Source: Pontederia crassipes (lineage: Eukaryota > Streptophyta > Magnoliopsida > Commelinales > Pontederiaceae). Taken from it: 64,000 nucleotides of DNA. Below the pieces are notes generated by a model. It saw nothing but the letters and a program-made list of their open reading frames with translations, searched no databases and was not told the origin of the DNA. The DNA lies in the NCBI GenBank assembly GCA_030549335.1, contig CM060188.1:46713696-46777695 (forward strand). Reading direction: 5' to 3'. Below are positions 23,336 to 35,506 of the stretch, piece after piece (position 1 is the first letter of the stretch; each line of letters starts with the position of its first letter). Made by a program: the position numbers and the translations under genes.

Positions 23336-23644
23336 TCCATGCGCTTGCCCTCGTGCCTCGGGCTGTTGTTACCTACGCAGAAGAAGAAGAGGAAGAGGAA
23401 AGGAAGGAATTGAGGAGAGAGAAAGAGAGACAATAAAGAAGGGTAGATGAGCTTAAAAGGGAGGGGAAGAGGAATAAAAGAAAGAGGTGGGTGGACCTTG
23501 GGAAAGGCTGGCAGCCGTGGCGGTGGAGTTGGTGGGGGAATCGGGTGGGTGGTGGGCGCCGCTGGCCCTTTCCAGCAGCTGCTGCTGCGGCTGCTGATGC
23601 TGCCTGCGGCGGGCGGCTTTCCTCCTCTTGGAGCCCTTCGGCAT
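22646..23644 (-). CDS. Uncharacterised plant protein (MPKGSKRRK... SCCGLF family)
   Basis: Three exons are visible on the minus strand, with GT-AG borders and matching phases: 23644-23497 (49 codons plus 1 base), 23372-22807 (566 bp) and 22737-22646 (92 bp). A last tiny exon below 22646 is needed, because exon 3 ends two bases into a codon at a GT donor. The protein begins MPKGSKRRKAARRR, a basic nuclear-localisation-like head. It then has a serine run coded by a CTG/CAG-type repeat (about 23300-23335), an acidic Ala/Glu/Val-rich middle, a run of eight prolines, and a C-terminal TSWWSCCGLFDMLGGS motif. From memory, plant genomes encode many unnamed proteins with this head and tail; no function is known to me. 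No break was seen, so it looks functional. The low-complexity middle predicts disorder. Confidence 0.75.
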
Positions 23645-26600
23645 GACGACGATTCGGAGGGAATGGTAGGGAAGAGGAAGTGGAGGAGGTTTATTATTAC
23701 TCACTGCTGCTACTAATTAGTGATGATAGGAGGATGACGGGTGGTGGGTTGGAGGGGGTGGGGCCCAGCACAGAACGTGGGAACTGGGAACTGGAAACAA
23801 AAGAAAAAAGAAAACTAAAAACTAAAAACCAAAAAAAGAAAAAAGAAAAACAATTACTGGTACCAGAAGAGGTGCCCTTTGGGTTGGGCTTTGGGCTCCG
23901 GTTAGAGATGGAGTGGGCTTCCTCTTTTTATTTTTCTTTCTCCTTTAATTTTCCTTTTTTTTTGTTTCTTCTCTTTTCTTGGAATTGATGCCGGTATTTC
24001 GTAATTTTGGTTGAGGTGAAACCTCTCTACACCTTTCAAATTTCGGGCAGTGGCAGTGAATCTTTTGTTTTTTTTTATTTTAGAGCATGCAATAATGTTT
24101 TTTCCTTCTTAAAAAAAAATTAGGCGGGTTCGAATCAATTCCCTTTTTAAGGTTAAATTTGACACAATCCGATCCGATCCGATTCGAATTGGATCCGGTC
24201 GGATCAAGTTGATGATTGGGTTACTGGTCATTGAATTTTTTTTCTTAATTGTTTTTACTGTTTATAAATTTAACATCATGTCTAAATTTGTAAATTATAT
24301 ATGACACTTTATATTCTATCATTTTTTTAAAATTATAAATGAAATAATCATATATAAATGCATCTTTACATGTTAAAAGTTTGACACCATCACTAATTTT
24401 CACAAATTACATATTAAGTATTTATACTCCACTATATTTGTAGAAAACTAATAATATATAAATGCATAATGAATTAATATGTGTTAAAATTTTAACATCA
24501 TGATTAAATTTATATAAACTATTGGAAGTTTTTTTATATTACGTTATACTTTTAATCATAATAAAAAATAATCATAAGTGCATTCTCAATTAATGTGCAT
24601 CGAAATTTGAACAGTGTCGTTAAAATTTCATAAATTATGTGCTACCTATTTAAATTTTCGTGTTTATATAATTTAATTTTATTTCTTATATATATATATA
24701 TTAAATTTTGAGCATAAAATATTCTTATCGTTTCATCATACTTCTAATCTTTTGGGTGATTATTTTAATTTTATAATCCTTATTTGATGACTCATAACAC
24801 GCCTTCATTATTTGACTTTTTCAATATTTCAATGTATAAAAGTAATTCATTACGTATTAAAGTTAACTGATTAACTTATCAAAAGTATTATTTATCTTTT
24901 TTATGCCATTTTTATTAGCGTTCTTATCATAACTTTAACAATTAAGTTTTATAACATTAATTTAATAACCAATAATATATTCTCATAATTTTTGACATCT
25001 TCATATATAAAAGAAATTCATCATGCATTATTTTCACAATGACAATCGTAAATTAGTGGGATAAAAAAATAATCACATAAGTATATTGGAAAGGAATAAT
25101 GAGAAGTTGAGGGTGTGGCAGATGTGTTGATGTTGTGTTTTGTCAAACCTTCTATGGATGCCTCACCTTAATGGCTTATCGTATGTATTTTTTATTATCA
25201 ATTTAAGACTTTAGAATCAATCTTAAGTAACACGATATTTTTCATGCATAATTTTTTAACTTTAGAATCAATCTTAAGGCAACATGCATATTTATCTTTT
25301 TTTTAATGCTATTTTCCTACTTTTTATGCTTATCAATCTTAAGCCCAAAAACATACAATATATGAACGTTCTACCTCACAAAAACAAAAGAAAAAAGAAC
25401 AAAAAACAGTCAAACAAAGCTCGAGTTTCCCAACGACCAACATGATCTAAACAAGAATAGGAAGTCACTTTATATAGTGATTCTTCTCCATTTCTGATAT
25501 TTTATTTTTGTTTTATCACAATTTATGACAAATATACATATTCTAGAGAAGAATTTTGCATTTGAAGAGTTGAAAAATAGTTCATATATATGGTTTTCTT
25601 GTTCCCTCTCCCTTAGTCATAAAATATGATTCTGAGGTGCTTTATCACATTAGACAAAATAAATGAATCACTCTGAGAAAAATCATATTTGAGTTATACA
25701 TTTGTACGTAGCTAAATATGTACGAGCACATGTTATTACTAGGAGCATTACGGTTGTGATTCACTTAATTAATTGCTAATGAACTGGGTTAACAGGTGGT
25801 TTAGAGAGAAAATTACAATGAATTATATTTGTGAAGTAAAAAAAATGCAAATATATATAACTTTATAGATTTTGTTTTATCACTTTATAATTTTTTGAAA
25901 TTTTTTATTAAAAATCATGTAGTATTTTTGAGACGACTCTGAATACATAAAGAGTATATTAAAATCACATAAGACTCGAAGCATCACATAGGTGAATGCG
26001 TTTAGGAAGAAAAGAAAACTAAATTCCAAATATATCATACCATTTGAGATATTGAACTTAGTTGGTTGGTGAAGGAGTATACCTTACCTCTCTCTTATGG
26101 AACAGGACACAATGTTTTTCGTGAGTCATTTCTTCAAAAGTATAAGCATGATGTGATTCGAATTAAGAGGTCGAAATTTCAAAGAGGATCACACATATGA
26201 TTATCACACAGTCAGAATAGTGGAATACCAAACACAACAGCTAGCAATGCAATAAAGATGTCATCCCTTGTGGGGTCCGCGAGAAATTTTCGATCTGGGT
26301 TTCGAACTCGAGAAATTTTTCCTCCGTGAGGTCGAGGATGAGAAAAATTATCCCTGATTCCCTCACGGGACTTCAAATTCTTGTACCCTAAAAAGTAAGT
26401 GAGTGTACAAAAATAATTTCACATGGATAGTAGTAACAAAGTGAGAGTAAATAAATAAGTACAAATGAAGGAGGAGATTAATGATTAATATGAATATTTA
26501 TGAAAAAAGTTCATCTTTAGATATTTTGTAAATTTATAATAATAATTTTTGTCAAATTATCTCTTAGTAAAAAAATTTTGGCTGAATAAAAAAATGAGGT

Positions 26601-26850
26601 TCAATCCGATTTTAACTGATTTTTAACCGGTTTTGACCGATTTTTTACTAGTTTAATTCATTTTAATTTGGTCCAAACTGGAATCTAGTTTTGGGCTTAA
26701 GGCGATGACATCGACCCTTGTTTGAGGATGTCAGTGGCGATTCTTATTAGAAGAGAGATATACTAAAACGAGCCGCGGAGTTTGAGGAATTTGGGTCCTC
26801 ACGGGGCCTCGAACGCTCGTGGGGATCGGAGTGGAGAATAAAATTTCCTC
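23645..26850. other. Upstream region of that gene, then AT-rich gene-free DNA
   Basis: 23645-24000 should contain the promoter and 5' UTR of the minus-strand gene and is purine-rich on the plus strand. 24100-26200 is strongly AT-rich with no open frame of note. Around 24165-24205 there is a short run of GATCCGATCCGATC words. 26260-26350 and 26770-26880 contain related GC-rich words in opposite orientation, probably decayed repeat DNA. Confidence 0.4.
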
Positions 26851-27615
26851 CGGATCATAAATTCGGATCGGTGTCGAGGGCGGGGGCCAATCGATGGGGG
26901 TCAGGTATGATTTCTAGCACCTTCGAGCTGATGAAAACACTTGGGAGTTGGAGTATTCGCCAATAGTTTGCATATTTATTTTGGAAAGTTCTCATTTTGA
27001 TATAAATTTGTGGACGGATTTTTTCTAAGAGAGTAGAAATGTAGCAACCCAATTTTACTAATTTAATTAAATAGATAATTTATTTATTTTCAAAAAATCT
27101 TTTAAAATAAAGGATAATTAAAGTTAAGAAAGGACAAGATAAGTTATGAAAGAATAAGGGTTTGAATTGATCAAAAGAAAGAAAAAGATATATTGAGATA
27201 ATTAATAGAGATTTTAGATAGGGTTCAGAATTATATTCGAGGGTGATTAGTACTTATTTTTTTCATAATAATTTAATCCAATCCGAAATCAATTTTTTTC
27301 ATAATAATTAAATCCCTTTTCCCGTCAGCCTCTCTCTTTCAAAAAAATAAAATAAAATTTCCTCCAACTTTATAGCCCTTGTTCTCCCTCGTCGGTGTTG
27401 GTACACACATGCTACCTCCAGCCATCTCTTCTAAGATATCGCCTCTATCAATGGGCGTCTGAGCAATGGACGGAAAGCGAGGAGTTGTCACCGGAAAGGT
27501 TGCCAAAGTTTTAGGCTTAAGTAGTTTTCTTTGAATAAGAAATGATAATCTCAATGGAATAATTAACGTAAAGGAATATTAGAGCATAGATTATGTTATT
27601 CAATGATAAGTTTTA

Positions 27616-28006
27616 GGATAATTTATTATCCAACTTTAAGTCATTTTCAAATTGGTCCTCAACTTTAATTTATAATTAGAATGTACTTTATCGTTGATTT
27701 TCTTATACGATTAGTCCTCTTAGATTTCTTGATAGAACGTGTAATGCCTATCATATTTTTTATTTTTTTTATTTTTTATAATATATTTTAACGGGGGAGA
27801 GGATTTTGCCTTGACGTGGATGAGGCTGAAAAAGAAATGACTCATTTGACAGCCACATAAACAAAACAATCGAAAAATTCACGATCACTGATCAAGAGGA
27901 CTAAACATGCAAGAAAATCAAATATGAGGAACGTTCTAGTTACAAATTGAAGTTGAAAAACCGATTTGAAAACGACTCAAAGTTCGAACTTGTTAGCAGG
28001 GGATCC
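27616..28006. mobile_element. MITE-like element with about 110-bp inverted ends
   Basis: The left end (CAACTTTAAGTCATTTTCAA, then GATTTTCTTATACGATTAGT and CCTCTT) is matched in inverse by the right end (GAACTTTGAGTCGTTTTCAA, then GATTTTCTTGCATGTTTAGT and CCTCTT). Together these form a foldback element of about 391 bp. Long TIRs and a short core suggest a Mutator-type MITE. The outermost bases and target duplication are not clear, so the borders are approximate. Confidence 0.6.
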
Positions 28007-28429
28007 AATTTTTGTCTGTCCACTTTATAAATGCCAAAAAGTCGATTGTTGTGTTATCTAGGCCGAAAAACTTGCCGAAACTATATAGGAGCATAAAGAG
28101 TTAGATATAAATTAACTTAGATTAGATACCAGTAATTGGCCTCTATATTCAATTCATAGTAGACAAAATTAACTTTCCTTCAGTTTATCTCAGAGTAAAG
28201 CAAATCAGAAAGCCATGGAATAGCAGATTATGGAAAATAAACAATTATGAAAAATGCAATATAATATCATCAATTAGTTCAGTTTCCATGCGTGATGCAT
28301 AACTTATACACATGCACGCATGGAGAAAAATGATAACACTGCATACTACTATTAAATCAAACACGAGAACAGAAAAGCACTATTTATAGTTAACATTATA
28401 TATAACAGAGCAGCAGCAGCTTGATTAAG

Positions 28430-28510
28430 TACATAGTTAGGTGTTGTATTAACTACATAGTTGATTAATCATAGTTAGGCGTTGTATTAAGTACATAGTT
28501 GATTAATGTG
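28430..28510. repeat. Short tandem duplication
   Basis: Two imperfect copies of a unit of about 43 bp containing ACATAGTTGATTAAT and TAGTTAGGTGTTGTATTAA stand side by side. No gene overlaps them. Confidence 0.6.
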
Positions 28511-28526
28511 CATCTTCCAGCTTGAT

Positions 28527-28655
28527 TTAAGCTTTGCCTAACTTGAGCATAAGGAAAACGAATTCTGAACTTTGGGAAGTCTGATAACTCAGGACCCTTT
28601 TGTACTTATGAACATGCTTGATTGCACCATCTTCAAAGTGTTCAGAATCAATTTT
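28527..28655 (-). other. Possible terminal exon next to the solo LTR
   Basis: On the minus strand an acceptor-like TTCCAG is followed by 42 codons (beginning KIDSEHFEDGAIKHVHKYKR) and a TAA. The composition is protein-like and the frame is clean, but I do not recognise the family. It lies 18 bp from the solo LTR at 28674, so an insertion into or next to an intron of a host gene is possible. I found no matching exon beyond the LTR. Confidence 0.3.
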
Positions 28656-28673
28656 CTGGAAGCATATATGTGG

Positions 28674-30537
28674 TGTAACGCATCAAAAAAAAAATTCAAA
28701 TCCATGTCATAATTAGTAATATTGAGTAACTCACGTCCCCATGATTCATGGAATCATGAATTAATAAGCGCGATACCTATATTGATGATCTTAAATCATG
28801 ATTTTTATCTCTTCCTCCCCTCATACTCTCCATTTCCTTTTTGCCTCATTTCCTGCCCTGTTCGTGCTCAGCGAGAGGAGGGAAGAAGTACACTGGCAAG
28901 TTCTTCTAGCGACGCAGAACATAGGGGAAGAAGTTAGTATGATCCATTTGAAGATCCAACCGAAATTCATTCGAAAAATGTGTTTGTTGTTGGGATCTAA
29001 CTCATAGATTATTTTCGTGAAAGATTTATGCATTGTTGGGATCTATCCAGATCTAAAATTCATAAGAACGTACCAAAGTTTTCTCTCGGCAATACATCAT
29101 TTTGATTAAAAACCATCTTATCTTTATTTATATGATGCAATCCATCAGGACATCGACTTAGTTTTGATTATATATATATATATATATATATGATCACAGT
29201 ATCTTATTTATCGTATGATTGGATAAGTGTTACGAATTTTTCCATCAATAGATGTTAATGGTTTTCATCATGTCTTACTTTAGTACTCACATTCGTTACC
29301 CTTTAATCTCAATGGGGTAATAAGTGTATAAGTGTCATTTCTTCCGGATAGTGCATTTGACAAATTAGGGACTTATTTTAAATCTCTGTCAAAAGCAAAT
29401 AACACATGCCCATTATTTTTATCCATGTATTTACCACCTAAAAGGTGTAGGAATCAGAATGATACATCTTACAATTATTACACATGTATCTGGGAAGGCC
29501 ACTTGCAAGTGACATCACCTGCTAAAATGCATATCGTTTCTGATGCACTAAATTCCCACCAGCAGGTGTAAATACAATTTAATTGTAGGCGAATAAATCA
29601 TACTAATTCAAGTGCCTTTCTATTATAGGGTATTATGGCAGTTAGTTATCATGCGTATGTAGCATGTGATCCGTTTAATTCACCTTCTCAAAGTTACATT
29701 ATTCATAGTGTTGATCTTAGTGGTTTCGGTTTTAATTAATCCAATTAATTTTGTTGTATTTTTCTATTCATGTCTACCCAATATTTGACATATATTAATA
29801 TGATAATTTGAGATTAAATGAATGTCCGTTTCCCCTTTCGGACAACTACTGAATGAACTTCAATCGAACGATCGCTCAATTTACGGGCATCCGATCTGTG
29901 GACAGAAAGATTTTGACCTTAATCTAAACTCCTTGATTTAATAAGTTTCTGTCCATCTGATTGATAATGAAAGATATGAACCTAATAATGATTCGGAGCT
30001 ATCTCTACTCCCTACGACATTGATTGATCCGAGTGATCGATTCACTCTTGTACTTGATTTTCATGTTTACCTCATGCTTATTCTGATGAAACTAATCTAT
30101 TATTTATACGAACTAACACTTAACTTTATGCTAATAGTTGAGCTTGTTCTCCTGTGTGATCCCCACAGGTATTTGATATGGATGCGTGCCGAGTTGATGT
30201 GTGTGCGACGACTACAGCTTGGTGGCGTGTGCACATGGTTATCGTAGGGTCTAAATGGAGTCTTTATCTTTCAGTATATCGAGTTGTATTTTCATTTGGA
30301 TGGAATTTATAGTGTTGTATTATGGCATGGACCTTTATATGCCCTATGTGAGACATTGATGTACCTTTTATTTATTTAGCTTTTGCATTTCTTCATATTA
30401 TTGTGTAATATTTTATTATTTAAGTTTTTCGCTTACGTGTCACTCTTATTGATCATTGGGTTAATAAAGAAGTCAAAGAAAGTAACGATCGAAAGGAGAT
30501 CTCGTCACGTGACGAAGTCGAATTTCGGGACGTTACA
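28674..30537 (+). repeat. Solo LTR, Ty3/gypsy Tekay/Del type
   Basis: The segment begins TGTAACG, ends CGGGACGTTACA and is flanked on both sides by TGTGG (28669-28673 and 30538-30542), a perfect 5-bp target duplication. No internal gag-pol lies inside, so it is a solo LTR of about 1.86 kb. Blocks inside it, such as ATCTAACTCATAGATTAT and TTCTGTCCATCTGATT, reappear in the LTR that begins at 62251, showing one family. It includes a (TA)n run near 29168-29191. Confidence 0.8.
29168..29191. repeat. (TA)n microsatellite
   Basis: About twelve uninterrupted TA units lie inside the solo LTR and are likely length-variable. Confidence 0.85.
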
Positions 30538-30542
30538 TGTGG

Positions 30543-33500
30543 CTATCTTTTTTGAGGAACTCAGTCGCAAGTATGGCACTTTCTTTTGAACAATAAAGTA
30601 CGTCGCTTGGATGCGATTGACAATATTAATATCCATGAAACCCCTTTAAATAACCTGATTTTCAGTCATATCCATTATGATCCAAATGAGTTTTACTATC
30701 CAATTTGTGCTTTATCACCTAGTAGATGGTATACTTATGAATTTAGGACCTTGCATATTTCTTTTGCCCCTCCCTCTACATGCAGAAGGAGCAGTATATC
30801 CTAATTTGAATTGTTCCTCATGTTCTTCTTCTGCAGACATTTTACTGGCCAGTTGAGCAAGTTTTTTTTTGTAAGTAGCTTCATCATTTATCATTTATCA
30901 CTAAGCCTCCTGGAAATCAAGTACATTCGGCCAGCTATGAATTTTTACCTGAGTTTAGTGATATGGCAAATGTGAGCTGCAGTTGGAACTCAAGCTGACA
31001 TTATTAACTTGTTGCAGCCTCAACCTAACATACATAATTTGTTAATTCTTTTTTATTCAACCCCCAAGTAGTTATGATATGTTTTTAATGGGAAAATTTT
31101 GTGATATGCATGTTAAAGTGATAATTCCATGTTTTGCCATACATGGAAAGCTTACATATATATAAATGAAGCATTGACTGTCAATAGGTCTCGTGTTATT
31201 TCAGTCCATGTTTTCTTTAAAGCCACTGTCGAGACCGGCTTTGTGATGGACTGGGCAGGGAGTTATGTCGGATAGTGCAGTTTATTTCAAATAAATAATT
31301 CAAATTAAGCTTATAAACAATACGGGATATAATTCATTTTATTTCAGAAAATATCTTAACTCGTCAATTTTTTCACTGATTTCATTAGTGTGTTAATATG
31401 TGATAATCCTTTTGGCATGTTAACATTTTTAATATCTCTTCTTGAAGGGTTTTACATCGTATTAACCCAAATTATAAATATTATATATGTGAAATAATAT
31501 TTAGTATATATCAATAGATGATAATTGTTATTATGGTGCGTTGATTATAATGTTATATACACATATTTAGGATTGTAAGAAAAAAAAACAAAAAAAAGAA
31601 AAAAAAGGTGACATGGTGAATTGGGTGTAGTAATATGGTAGAATTATTTAAAGATTGAACAAAATGTGGAATATATTTGTCTAGGACGGATTCCAGAATG
31701 TAGAAATTCAAACCCTCATGGAAGAAAGAGAAATCTACCTCCTAATTGCGATATGACTCCAAAAGCTAGGTCATCTCCACTTTATAATCTATATATACTC
31801 CTTAGGACATAATCAAGGCTACAAGTGTATAGCCATTGATGTAGGTTGACACCCATGGAAAACAATTGACTGCAAACAATTAGCTCAAACTACTTTTTTG
31901 ATAGGCTAAATCAATTGATATAATAAATAAGGTTTATATCTAATTGAAAACTAAATGTGCAGAAATATATATTAGATTAATATTTAGGGTTTATGTATCG
32001 TCTAAAGTAAATTCTAGCTAGAATGAATATAAACAAAATAGGTTGTCGAGCAAGTGAGTTAATATGTGTTTTCATTAATTTTCCTAGTAAATTCATTAGC
32101 GAGTTAATATGAGACAATCCTTTTGTCAGTTAACATTTTTAATAACTCATCTTGAATCGTTTAACCATCATATTAACCCATATATATGTATATATATTCC
32201 GCTTTTCTTTCATAAAATATATAGCAAAATGCAGTAACCACATTATTGTATTAATGATTAACATTCAATCCTTGTAACTGATATATTACTTAATTATTAA
32301 TTTATATTTCATGTTTAAATTAATTTAAAAGCATAATTAATATTGATCGTATATATATACATATTTATAAATTATGAAGCTTCTGATTTTATATTTTAAT
32401 TTTATAAATAATTAATTTTAATGCAATTTATAGTATTATGTCTTGGAATTTTAAAAGTTACCATTGTGTATTTATTAATGGTAACGCAATAATTATCATC
32501 ATATATTTTCTTTCTCATTGTAAAATACATTTTAGAACTTAGAAGATGAAAAGTTCAACATGATTTTAGAAATGAAAGGCCGATATTGGTTATATAATTA
32601 TTATATTAGTGAAAAGCCCATATATGTATTATAATTATTGTATTAATGAATAATATTCAATGCTTCACACATTTCTAATTTTTTTAATTTGTAATTGAGA
32701 TATTAGTTAATTACTAATTTATATTTCATGATTAAATTGAATTAACTGTATACGTAAGTCTTATATGTGTGTGCGTACACACATATAGATACACATATTA
32801 TATATATGATTCTAACGACCAATTGTAGGATTTTTATTATTTCACATTGTCTCTTTACTTATAATTTCTATTTATTTTTTCCTAAAATTTTAATAATTTT
32901 CTTAATTATGGCCTTTTGCAATTCTTGAAATTTTATTCTAAATGTGTCACTCTCACCCTACTATCTCCATATTAAATGGCATAAACTATTTCACTTTTTT
33001 AACTTAACTCCACTTACCTAAAATAAATAAATGTTTTAAAAATATGAGAGAGAATTAAATCAATCATATCAGTAAATTAGATATGTTTATATTAGGATTA
33101 ATAGCATTTTGGTGATTAGTTGTAATGGCTTCTCCTTCTTTCGCTCAATTTTTTTTAATTTTTTGTATAATAATTACAACGCACTTTTATATTATCCATA
33201 TATCTTAATTTATATCCTCCTTGTTCCTGACCTCCTTCTTTCATGTATAGTTGCCTAGCATGAATTTATAATTATGGTTCAATTAACCTCCCATTATCTT
33301 TGGCGTCACCTTCTCCTTCCATGAAAGCATTATAAGATGTCCAAGTAATCACCTTTGGTCAACCTCACACACGAAATGTAGTGTTTACCTCCTACTTCGT
33401 GAAGCTACTTTATGAAGCATACATTCACAAGGCCACTCATCAAAATGTCCCATATAAGACATAACACCACATCCCAAGGGAGGTAACAATTCATTTAATT

Positions 33501-35047
33501 TTTCATTATAATACTAGCTACTTGTAATTTTACATCCTGATTACATTTTTTTATACATTTTGAAAAATTTTAATATTTATTTTCTGAAAGATTTTCTCGT
33601 ATGTTTCCAAGTCTCAATGGCTGCGTGATGTTGAAATTGAAAGTCTTGATTACTTGATCGAGAGAATTTGTGATGTGTCTGGAGAAATCTTTACTTGCAG
33701 TAGGCGCACTTTTCACTTTTTTTGTACTTTAAAAATATAGAGATCCATGGTTTTCAGAGTCGACTCGTTTACGAGTTTAAGACTCTATAATATAAAATTC
33801 AGTGAACTCGGTTCAAACTTGGATTTGATAGTAGACTCAGAGTAAACTCGGTAGAATCGGATGAAATAGGGTAGACTCGTAAGAGTTTACACGTAGACTC
33901 AAATTCTTTTAATTAATTATTTAATTAGATTTTGAGAGTATAATTAAAAGAAGAATGAACTATGCTTTACTTTATACATGCTTATGATAATATTATACAC
34001 AATAATTATATTATAATATATTAAGCATGTATTTTTATACATTATATTATAACTTTTTTTAAAATATATGATGCATGAAATGATTTTATTTGTAATAAAT
34101 AATAATATAATATTTTCATATTATTTATTTTTTTGTTAATTTATTTAAATATTTTAAACTTGAGTCAAGACAATCAGATCATAATGATTTAATCTCAATC
34201 AATTCTGGATGACGTGATTTTAAACTAGATTGTCGATTTTAGGATCGGTTTAAATTTTGAAGACTAGCTAAACCTAATCGAGTCAAGTTGATGTTGTGAG
34301 ACCCCATACAAATTTTGCTCACTCATATTAAAAATTATTATGTTATGAAATATTTTTATATTTTATAAGATTATACGTAGAATCTATGACTTTACATTTT
34401 GACTTTACGACCCGAATTTACCAGATACAAAATGAGTTTACCTAAACTCTCAAGTTTGAAAACTTTGATAAAGATATGATGTTCCATTTACATCTCTTAT
34501 GCAATGTAAATAGGTCTCTATCTTTGGGAATAATGTATTAGATCATCTCAAGTAATGAAGGTGGGTAATCTCGTCACCATATGTATAACTTACATAAGAT
34601 TTTCTATTTTTATTTTTTTTTCCATCTTACTTCTTTCACCGTTCAACAAAAATTAGTCCTAGATATTTCTTCTCCCTTAAAACTTTATTTTGACTCTTTA
34701 TTTAATATTTATTATGCATTTTATTTCATTCCTTGTGATCTTCCATGACATTTTTACCCTATATATTTAATATTTATTTATTTTATTATTTATGACGTTA
34801 CTCCTTTTTCGTTTCAATTTTTACGTTTGTCTTCCTTCTTTTTTTTCCCAAAATTATGAGTCCTTCTCATTTTTATTTTTCCATTTATTTTAACACACAA
34901 ACCCTTCCTCCATATGATTTATTTTATTTTATTTTCTTCCTTTACTTTCACATTTATCATGTATGATAGCCTTTGCATCATAGTGATGTTATGTGTTTGT
35001 TGATAAAATAATGATTTAATTATTATTATCTATCATGTCATAATAAA
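30543..35047. other. AT-rich gene-free region with old internal duplications
   Basis: No gene could be supported. Two pairs of diverged direct repeats are present. About 31360-31480 matches about 32065-32185 (shared GTTAACATTTTTAATA and CATATTAACCCA-like words). About 32240-32340 matches about 32625-32750 (shared ATTATTGTATTAATGA and AATTTATATTTCATG). 33740-34460 repeats GAGTTTAC/GAGTCTAC words at both ends and may be another decayed element. Confidence 0.45.
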
Positions 35048-35284
35048 CACTACAAAAAAAGAAAGTTTTCCGACAGGCTTTCGATGGGCAAAATTTCGTC
35101 TAAAATACTAAAGAATTTTTCGAAGGATCCAAATATCCGTTGTAATTATCAACGGAGAAGTTTTTGACGATTGCAGCCATCTTAAGTTACAAGGGTTTAC
35201 AAACCGTTGAAACATCCGTCAAAAGTTCAGATGCTAGTAACCATTGAAATTTTATAAACGTCATTAGTTAAGAGCATGCATGGT

Positions 35285-35506
35285 GAAGTACTAGGACGTG
35301 CAGAGGAAACTCGTAGAGGACATCGAGCAGGTGGTGGGAACGGAGGTGCGGTACCTGGAGTACTTCGTGGCCAACCTGGTGAGGGAGTTCAAGTGGAAGG
35401 CGGCGGTGGACGAGAGGAGGTGGGCATGATTGAAACGCTCGAGTTCACGATCATGATGAAGAATCCGCTGCACGCCCGCATCACACCAAAGACGCGGCAG
35501 GCGTAG
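35285..35506 (+). pseudogene. CYP89A-like cytochrome P450 fragments
   Basis: One frame reads VQRKLVEDIEQVVGTEV, as in the helix J region of plant P450s. It passes directly into YLEYFVANLVREFKWKA, the segment after the heme loop. Another frame then gives ETLEFTIMMKNPLHARITPK and a stop, the usual P450 C terminus. The joined pieces come from distant parts of the protein: helix K, the PERF region and the FxxGxxxCxG heme-binding loop are missing, and a frame change lies near 35420. This is a rearranged non-functional copy. LEYFVANLV and VMKNPL-type endings point to the CYP89A group. Its GC content contrasts sharply with the surrounding AT-rich element, consistent with capture. Confidence 0.7.

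Noticed and set aside
22894-23436. Long plus-strand open frames across 22.9-23.4 kb
   Set aside because: They are antisense shadows of the GC-rich minus-strand gene, which has the correct splice borders and a known N- and C-terminal motif.
24165-24210. GATCCGATCC array as a regulatory site
   Set aside because: Short low-complexity run, far from a gene start, with no supporting context.
27041-27560. Possible LTR starting TGTAGCAACCC-like sequence
   Set aside because: No matching end, no target duplication and no second copy in the window.
33605-33706. Exon-like frame reading SQWLRDVEIESLDYLIERIC
   Set aside because: Protein-like, but there is no splice donor after it, no partner exon, and no family I can name.
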